Assembly: GCA_021797055.1 (NCBI GenBank)
Contig: JAKAAI010000055.1
Location: 1 to 11,673, forward strand
Length of the DNA stretch: 11,673 nt
Reading direction: 5' to 3'
From: Thermoplasmata archaeon
GTDB taxonomy: Archaea > Thermoplasmatota > Thermoplasmata > Thermoplasmatales > Thermoplasmataceae
Part shown: positions 7,545-11,673 of the stretch, piece by piece
Position numbering within the stretch: position 1 is the stretch's first letter
Layout: every line of letters begins with the position of its first letter
Notes under the pieces: model-generated
The model's input: the letters and a program-made list of their open reading frames with translations, nothing else
What the model was told of the DNA's origin: nothing
The model's database searches: none
Translations under genes and position numbers: made by a program

Positions 7545-8864
7545 TTGCAATATGATGTTGTGATAATAGGTGGTGGGCCTGGCGGTTATTCCTGTGCAAT
7601 CAGGCTTGCTCAGAAAGGAAAAAAGGTTGCAGTTGTCGAGAAGGATAAGGTTGGGGGTGAATGTCTCAATTACGGTTGCATCCCATCAAAGGCATTTATT
7701 GAGCTCGCAAATTCCATTCATTACCTCATGGACATGAACGTCCTTCATTCTGTCCCGCAATTTGATATGAAAGGCTGGCAGGAATGGAAATGGAAAATGA
7801 TTGGTAAGCTGACAGGTGGTGTCCGAACTCTCCTGAAGGCATATGGCGCCACATTGATTGATGGGGCCGGGGAAATCCTGGATGCTACTCATGTTAAAGC
7901 TTCCGATACAGTTTATGAGTGCGAAAACATTGTTATTGCCACAGGATCCAGTCCGATAACGTTACCTGGTTTTGACTCCGTTATTTACAACAGGGAATTT
8001 CTTGATATTGACAGGATACCAGAGAAAATAGTTATTATCGGTGGTGGGTATATAGGCATCGAACTTGGCACAGCTATGCGGAAATTGGGTTCTGATGTTA
8101 CAATAATAGAGATGATGGACACAATTCTCCCAGGGATTGATCGTGATCTTTCCTCTGTCGTTCATAAGAGGCTTCTGTCGCTCGGTGTCAAGGTTATGCT
8201 CAGCAAAAAGGTTCTCGGCGTCTCTGGCTCTCCTAAGGCTGTTGTCTTGCTCGAAGGAAATGAGAAGATAGAGGCAGACAAGGTTCTGATGACCGTCGGC
8301 AGAAAACCTAATACTGCTGGTTTCGGTCTCGAGAGGATACATGTTCAGATGGATGGCAGGTTTATCAAGGTTGATAAGCACATGAGGACAAGTGTGCCGA
8401 ATGTATACGCGATAGGTGACGTTGCTGGGCAGCCAATGCTAGCGCACAAGGCATATTATGATGCTGATGTTGCTGCAGACAACATTTGCGGTGAGGATAG
8501 GGAATCCGATTACAGGGCTATGCCTATTGTTGTATATTCCGATCCTGAAATAGCATATACTGGAAAGAAAGGTGAGAAAGAGACATTCTTCCCGGTTGCT
8601 GCCAATGGCAGGGCACTAGGAATGAATTCAAACACTGGTGCGTACAGGCTTTATTACAGCGAAGGAGGTACGATCACAGGCGCAGGTATCGTATCGCCAC
8701 ATGCTTCAGAGTTGATAAGTGAAATCAGTCTTGCAGTTGAGTCAGGTCTTTCTCTTATGGACATAGGTATGACGATACATCCACATCCTACATTGTCTGA
8801 AGGTGTTCACGAGTCAGCAGAGGGTGGTTATCGTAAGCAACTACACTACAAATCTGTCGGTTGA
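7545..8864 (+). CDS. lpdA: dihydrolipoamide dehydrogenase (E3)
   Basis: E3 reoxidises dihydrolipoamide on E2 and reduces NAD+ through FAD and a redox-active disulfide. Visible in order: FAD dinucleotide fold with GGGPGG (9-14); disulfide GGECLNYGCIP with C40 and C45; the second Rossmann fold VIIGGGYIGIELG for NAD; the FAD segment VYAIGDVAG; YSDPEIAYTG (331-340) opening the dimer interface domain; and the catalytic pair His414-Glu419 in HPHPTLSE. At 439 residues it is shorter than the usual 460-475; part of the loss is just after YSDPEIAYTG, where about ten residues common in other E3s are absent. All active-site residues remain. It starts with TTG four bases after the E2 stop, and its 3' end overlaps lipB. 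Confidence 0.96.
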   Translation: MQYDVVIIGGGPGGYSCAIRLAQKGKKVAVVEKDKVGGECLNYGCIPSKAFIELANSIHYLMDMNVLHSVPQFDMKGWQEWKWKMIGKLTGGVRTLLKAYGATLIDGAGEILDATHVKASDTVYECENIVIATGSSPITLPGFDSVIYNREFLDIDRIPEKIVIIGGGYIGIELGTAMRKLGSDVTIIEMMDTILPGIDRDLSSVVHKRLLSLGVKVMLSKKVLGVSGSPKAVVLLEGNEKIEADKVLMTVGRKPNTAGFGLERIHVQMDGRFIKVDKHMRTSVPNVYAIGDVAGQPMLAHKAYYDADVAADNICGEDRESDYRAMPIVVYSDPEIAYTGKKGEKETFFPVAANGRALGMNSNTGAYRLYYSEGGTITGAGIVSPHASELISEISLAVESGLSLMDIGMTIHPHPTLSEGVHESAEGGYRKQLHYKSVG

Positions 8865-9471
8865 TCTCGGAAGAATTGAATATAAGAAATGTCTGGAACT
8901 TCAGAGAAAACTCGTTTCAATGCGGCGTCTTTCAGAAATACCTGATTTGCTCCTCATTCTGGAACATGATCCGCCTGTATATACCATTGGCAGAAAAGCC
9001 GATCCCTCTAATTTTCCCGGAATTGATCCGGTAAAGACGGAAAGAGGCGGGGATATAACATTTCATGGTCCTGGCCAGCTTGTCATATACCCAATATTTG
9101 ACGTTCGGATTGATGGAAGAAAGGATGTAAGGTTGTTTGTTCAAAGAATAGAGAAAGCAATAATTTCTGGGCTGGCAGAGTTAGGATTGGAGGCATATGT
9201 TGGAGATGAGCCAGGCATATGGGTTGAAGGCAGGAAGGTTGCTTCACTCGGTCTTGCAATTGATGATTACGTTTCTTATCATGGAGCCGCCATAAATTAT
9301 TCTCCTGAAATATTGAAAGGTTTCTCAAGGATCAGGCCGTGCGGACTTGACCCTAAAAACATGGGTTTTGTTGATTCAGAACGCGACGAGATAAAGGATA
9401 ATATGCTTCTTTCTTTTGGAAAAGAATTCGGCGAATTTGCAAGTGTAGAAAAAGGTCTCTTATTATTTTGA
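8803..9471 (+). CDS. lipB: lipoyl(octanoyl) transferase
   Basis: LipB moves an octanoyl group from a carrier onto the lipoyl-domain lysine, giving LipA its substrate. The 222-residue reading shows the LipB hallmarks rather than those of a lipoate ligase: LILEHDPPVYTIGRK (51-65), RGGDITFHGPGQ (81-92), the catalytic lysine in GRKVASLGL (K145) and the catalytic cysteine in RIRPCGL (C180), which form the acyl-thioester Cys/Lys pair. The start is uncertain: GTG 8803 gives the longest form, while GTG 8824 (residue 8) is closer to the usual N-terminal length. Neither has a clear ribosome binding site. The overlap with E3 is 62 or 41 bases, marking it as the last gene of the lipA-E1-E2-E3 operon. Its 3' end overlaps the convergent adenosyltransferase gene by nine bases. 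Confidence 0.94.
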   Translation: MFTSQQRVVIVSNYTTNLSVDLGRIEYKKCLELQRKLVSMRRLSEIPDLLLILEHDPPVYTIGRKADPSNFPGIDPVKTERGGDITFHGPGQLVIYPIFDVRIDGRKDVRLFVQRIEKAIISGLAELGLEAYVGDEPGIWVEGRKVASLGLAIDDYVSYHGAAINYSPEILKGFSRIRPCGLDPKNMGFVDSERDEIKDNMLLSFGKEFGEFASVEKGLLLF

Positions 9472-10005
9472 AACAGATGTCTTCCTCAGCTCCCAGATCC
9501 TCTCCCTGAACCCAAGTCTTTTATTTGCCACAAGAGCCATCATGAAGAGCAGAGAGGATAGACGGTTTGCAAACTGTAGAATAACCGGGTCCAGACGGGA
9601 TGAAGAATTTAATTTAACAACTGATCTCTCAAGCCTCCTGGCGACAACCCTGGACATGTGAAGCGCCACCGACTCCTCGGATCCTCCTGGCAGGACAAAG
9701 AGATCTATTCTTCCTATCTCTTCCCTGTATCTTAAAGTTCTTTCCTCAACCCATTCAACATCCTCCTTTCTAACGACTCTGCCTGTACCATCAATTAAAA
9801 TATGCTCACCCATATTGAATATGAGTTCCTGGCACCTCTGCAGATCAGACGTGATATCCTCCCATTTCGATTTGACTATTGAAAATCCCAGAGTGCTGGA
9901 GGTCTCGTCAATCATACCTTCAACCTCGACGGCAATGGAAGATTTAGTCATCCTGTCGCCGCCCTTTGATTCAGTCTCTCCTGAATCACCTTTTCTTGTG
10001 AACAT
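9463..10005 (-). CDS. PduO-type cob(I)alamin adenosyltransferase
   Basis: This enzyme transfers the adenosyl group of ATP to cob(I)alamin, making adenosylcobalamin. The 180-residue protein has the PduO pattern: N-terminal MFTRKGDSGET (the 'yTr.GD.G.T' ATP loop), a helix with MIDETSSTLG corresponding to the conserved 'vDElnS.lG', FVLPGGS, then SRVVARRLERSVV (the RxxxRRxER ATP/triphosphate helix) and ANRLSSLLF. It is not the CobA or EutT type. ATG 10005 is preferred; a GTG at 10011 would add two residues. A weak AT-rich box (CATAATAAG, minus, 10026-10034) could be its promoter, but it also follows the AlaX gene by about 50 bases on the same strand. In this context the product could supply methylmalonyl-CoA mutase; that gene is not in the window. 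Confidence 0.9.
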   Translation of the reverse strand: MFTRKGDSGETESKGGDRMTKSSIAVEVEGMIDETSSTLGFSIVKSKWEDITSDLQRCQELIFNMGEHILIDGTGRVVRKEDVEWVEERTLRYREEIGRIDLFVLPGGSEESVALHMSRVVARRLERSVVKLNSSSRLDPVILQFANRLSSLLFMMALVANKRLGFRERIWELRKTSVSK

Positions 10006-10055
10006 AGTCACAATAATGCTTGCTTCTTATTATGGATTGCACTAAACTTGTAAAA

Positions 10056-10775
10056 TTAAGCAAGTGTAATGTTAAGACGCTTATTTCTCCGTCCTTTGCT
10101 CTCGATTCCAGACAGTTTGAGCATACCAACCTCTTTGGTGTTGTTGACATGGGTACCCCCATCAGCCTGCATATCAACGCCTTCAATTTCTATTACCCTG
10201 ACAACATCAAGCTTTTTCAGCAATTCTCTTCCAGGGGCTGTTCTTGCTAAACCATCTATTGAAAGTGCCTCAGATTGATCAAGTTCCCGGATTATCACAG
10301 GGTGGCCTTCAGAAATTATTCTATTTGCTTCGCCAATTATTTTTTCAGCTATTTCTCTAGTAAAATCCTGAAAATCAAAGTCCACCCTCGCTCTGTCTTG
10401 ATAAATCTGAGAACCTGTTATCAGACCGAAGTTTTCCGGGTTGTGGTGTACAACTGCGTCTATTATATGGATTGCAGTGTGATATCTCATGTGTGAATAT
10501 CTTCTGTTCCAGTCTATTTCCATATGGCAATTTGCCCCAGGTGAAAGATTAAAATTGCCTTCTATTCTGTGGAATACATCATCATCCTTTTTTGTAACAT
10601 CTATAACTTTCAGGTCTGAACCGTTCCATTTTATGGTGCCAGTGTCATTGGGCTGGCCGCCTCCAGTTGCGTAAAAGATCGTTTTATCAAATACAAGGCC
10701 AGTATCCTCAGCCTTTTGAAATACCGCATCAATACTCTTTATGTAAGAGTCTTTAAGGAAAATCTTTTCAGTCAT
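10056..10775 (-). CDS. alaX: alanyl-tRNA editing protein AlaX (AlaX-M type)
   Basis: AlaX proteins are free-standing relatives of the alanyl-tRNA synthetase editing domain and hydrolyse Ser-tRNA(Ala) or Gly-tRNA(Ala). The 239-residue form from ATG 10775 begins MTEKIFLKDSYIK, the usual opening of the family. It carries a glycine-rich motif FYATGGGQPNDTG (about 34-46), the zinc-site HTAIH (H99 and H103), and the distal DMQADGGTHVNNTKEVG with H209. The second half is a SAD-like domain; the size fits AlaX-M, without the extra C-terminal region of AlaX-L. The ligand that is commonly Cys (CGGTH) is Asp205 here. An upstream ATG at 10808 would add 11 residues; TTATTATC on the minus strand 21-28 bases before 10775 favours a leaderless start at 10775. 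Confidence 0.9.
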   Translation of the reverse strand: MTEKIFLKDSYIKSIDAVFQKAEDTGLVFDKTIFYATGGGQPNDTGTIKWNGSDLKVIDVTKKDDDVFHRIEGNFNLSPGANCHMEIDWNRRYSHMRYHTAIHIIDAVVHHNPENFGLITGSQIYQDRARVDFDFQDFTREIAEKIIGEANRIISEGHPVIIRELDQSEALSIDGLARTAPGRELLKKLDVVRVIEIEGVDMQADGGTHVNNTKEVGMLKLSGIESKGRRNKRLNITLA

Positions 10776-11178
10776 AGTTTTGAAATGTTTTATTCGATAA
10801 TAACTCATCGTTTTATGCTGGATTCAATATTTTGGCGATACCTTTCTTTATCTCCACTCAATCTGAAAAATGAATCAACCTGTATTTTTTATTTTCATCA
10901 AATCCATGTTTAGTTAAGAGTAAAAAGCTTATTATGACTATATTTTGCAGTATAATAGTGAAATCTTAAGTTATTATAGAAGCCGATACGATATTCCCTT
11001 CAGGTAAAATGGGTACTCAGCCGGTTTTTTTGTACAATCTACAGATACCTTAAAAGATAAAATTTATTGCAATGTTTTCAGGCCTTCAAAGTTGTTTATA
11101 TAATGATTGTTTTTTCCAGATGAAGTGATTCTGGGAAAGACAAATTAGGACAGACCTGAAAAGGCTGTTTAAAGAAAT

Positions 11179-11191
11179 AACGATAATCGTT
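11179..11191. repeat. 13-base inverted repeat (possible operator)
   Basis: AACGAT-A-ATCGTT is a perfect inverted repeat with six-base arms around one central base. It is the type of site a small dimeric regulator could bind, but no promoter or gene start lies next to it and a chance origin is quite possible. Confidence 0.25.
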
Positions 11192-11199
11192 TGGAAAAC

Positions 11200-11227
11200 T
11201 AAATTAATAACTTTCGCTGCATGAAAG
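11200..11227 (-). terminator. possible terminator of the hydroxy-acid dehydrogenase gene
   Basis: Read on the minus strand, CTTTC-ATGCAGC-GAAAG (five-base stem, seven-base loop) begins one base after the stop codon and is followed by a T-rich stretch (TTATTAATTTAGTTTT). Archaeal termination mainly uses T-tracts, so the hairpin may be incidental. Confidence 0.35.
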
Positions 11228-11228
11228 A

Positions 11229-11673
11229 TTAGATCCTAATGATACATTCTCTTGATAATTGCGACGGTGAATTGAAGCCAGATAGCCCAAGTTGGAGATC
11301 CATTTCCGAAGTTATCTGATTCAGATAAGCTTCAACTCCTCTTTGTCCACCGGCAGCAAGTGCATATGCATATGGCCTACCGATCAGAACTGCTTTAGCT
11401 CCCAGTGACATTGCCTTCATTGCGTCTGCGGCATGCCTGATACCGCTGTCCAGCATTAGGTCAACACCACTTTTCTTTTTATCAGTTATAATCGACAGCG
11501 CGTCGATCGTGGAAATAGCTCCATCCACCTGTCTGCCTCCATGATTTGATATGACGATTCCCTTCACACCTACATCAATTCCCATTTCGACGTCATCTGG
11601 ATGGGTTATACCCTTGAGAACTACAGGGAGTTTGGTAAATTTTATTATTTCAGAAATACCATCCCAGGAGAAT
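11229..11673 (-). CDS. FMN-dependent alpha-hydroxy-acid dehydrogenase/oxidase, C-terminal part
   Basis: The frame is open from the stop at 11229 to the right edge, giving 148 residues of a TIM-barrel flavoenzyme whose start lies beyond the window. It belongs to the glycolate oxidase / lactate dehydrogenase (LldD-like) family, which oxidises L-2-hydroxy acids to 2-oxoacids with FMN. Visible motifs in order: LPVVLKGI with the FMN-binding lysine, IVISNHGGRQVDG with the catalytic histidine and substrate-binding arginine, LMLDSGIRHAADAMKAMSLG and AVLIGRPYAYAL for the FMN phosphate. The C-terminal helix ends normally, so this side is intact. An ATG at 11585 is internal, since the conserved upstream strand continues past it. 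Which hydroxy acid is used, and whether the acceptor is oxygen or a quinone or cytochrome, cannot be told. Confidence 0.92.
   Translation of the reverse strand, partial: FSWDGISEIIKFTKLPVVLKGITHPDDVEMGIDVGVKGIVISNHGGRQVDGAISTIDALSIITDKKKSGVDLMLDSGIRHAADAMKAMSLGAKAVLIGRPYAYALAAGGQRGVEAYLNQITSEMDLQLGLSGFNSPSQLSRECIIRI

Larger units (their letters stand above)
10776..11228. other. 453-base AT-rich region without a recognisable gene
   Basis: I checked both strands for coding frames, tRNA-like cloverleaves and repeats and found only very short frames (about 10-15 codons) with no ribosome binding site or family resemblance. It contains the candidate promoter area of alaX at its left end, a 13-base perfect palindrome (11179-11191) and a small hairpin after the hydroxy-acid dehydrogenase stop (11211-11227). 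The remainder looks like unconstrained AT-rich spacer, or a decayed remnant that can no longer be recognised. Confidence 0.6.

Noticed and set aside
10861..10912. TGATGA-like and CAGA-like blocks on the minus strand, suggesting a C/D-box sRNA
   Set aside because: The C box is imperfect, no convincing D and D' boxes are correctly spaced, and such short motifs are expected by chance in AT-rich DNA.
1..11673. Search for mobile elements, CRISPR arrays, tRNA/rRNA genes and defence systems
   Set aside because: No transposase, integrase, terminal or direct repeats, cloverleaf or repeat-spacer pattern was seen; every gene has a housekeeping or metabolic family assignment.

Overview
The window looks like chromosomal DNA from a thermoacidophilic archaeon of the Thermoplasmata (Thermoplasma/Picrophilus/Ferroplasma relatives). 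Reasons: a CYP119/CYP231-like P450, an archaeal AlaX tRNA-editing protein, a bacterial-type 2-oxoacid dehydrogenase complex as known from Thermoplasma, operon heads with TATA-like boxes about 25 bases before the start and no ribosome binding site, extended Shine-Dalgarno sites (matching AGGAGGTGAT) inside the operon, frequent AGG/AGA/ATA codons, and moderately AT-rich DNA. The assignment is by inference; no rRNA or other phylogenetic marker is present.

Layout. Bases 1-242 (minus) are the 5' part of a GNAT-type acetyltransferase gene. Bases 441-2074 (minus) are etfB-etfA, the two electron transfer flavoprotein subunits, joined by an ATGA overlap. A divergent promoter region (2075-2228) separates them from a cytochrome P450 (2229-3350, plus). 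Bases 3392-9471 (plus) form a tight six-gene operon: lipA, E1 alpha, E1 beta, E2, E3, lipB. Convergent to it on the minus strand are a PduO-type cob(I)alamin adenosyltransferase (9463-10005) and an AlaX-type alanyl-tRNA editing protein (10056-10775). A 453-base AT-rich stretch without a gene follows, then the 3' part of an FMN-dependent alpha-hydroxy-acid dehydrogenase/oxidase (11229-11673, minus, start outside the window).

How the genes work together. E1, E2 and E3 oxidatively decarboxylate a 2-oxoacid (most likely branched-chain, judged from E1 motifs) to acyl-CoA and NADH. LipB and LipA would attach octanoate to the E2 lipoyl lysine and insert the two sulfurs, so the operon encodes both the enzyme and the making of its cofactor. 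ETF accepts electrons from acyl-CoA dehydrogenases, the next step of branched-chain amino acid catabolism. Adenosylcobalamin made by the PduO enzyme is the cofactor of methylmalonyl-CoA mutase, which handles the propionyl-CoA that results. Most of the window can thus be read as a branched-chain amino acid / 2-oxoacid oxidation neighbourhood. Everything belongs to known families; I see no mobile element, CRISPR array, defence system or RNA gene. The main open points are the acyl donor of LipB in an archaeon, the partner and substrate of the P450, and an Asp in place of the usual Cys zinc ligand in AlaX.
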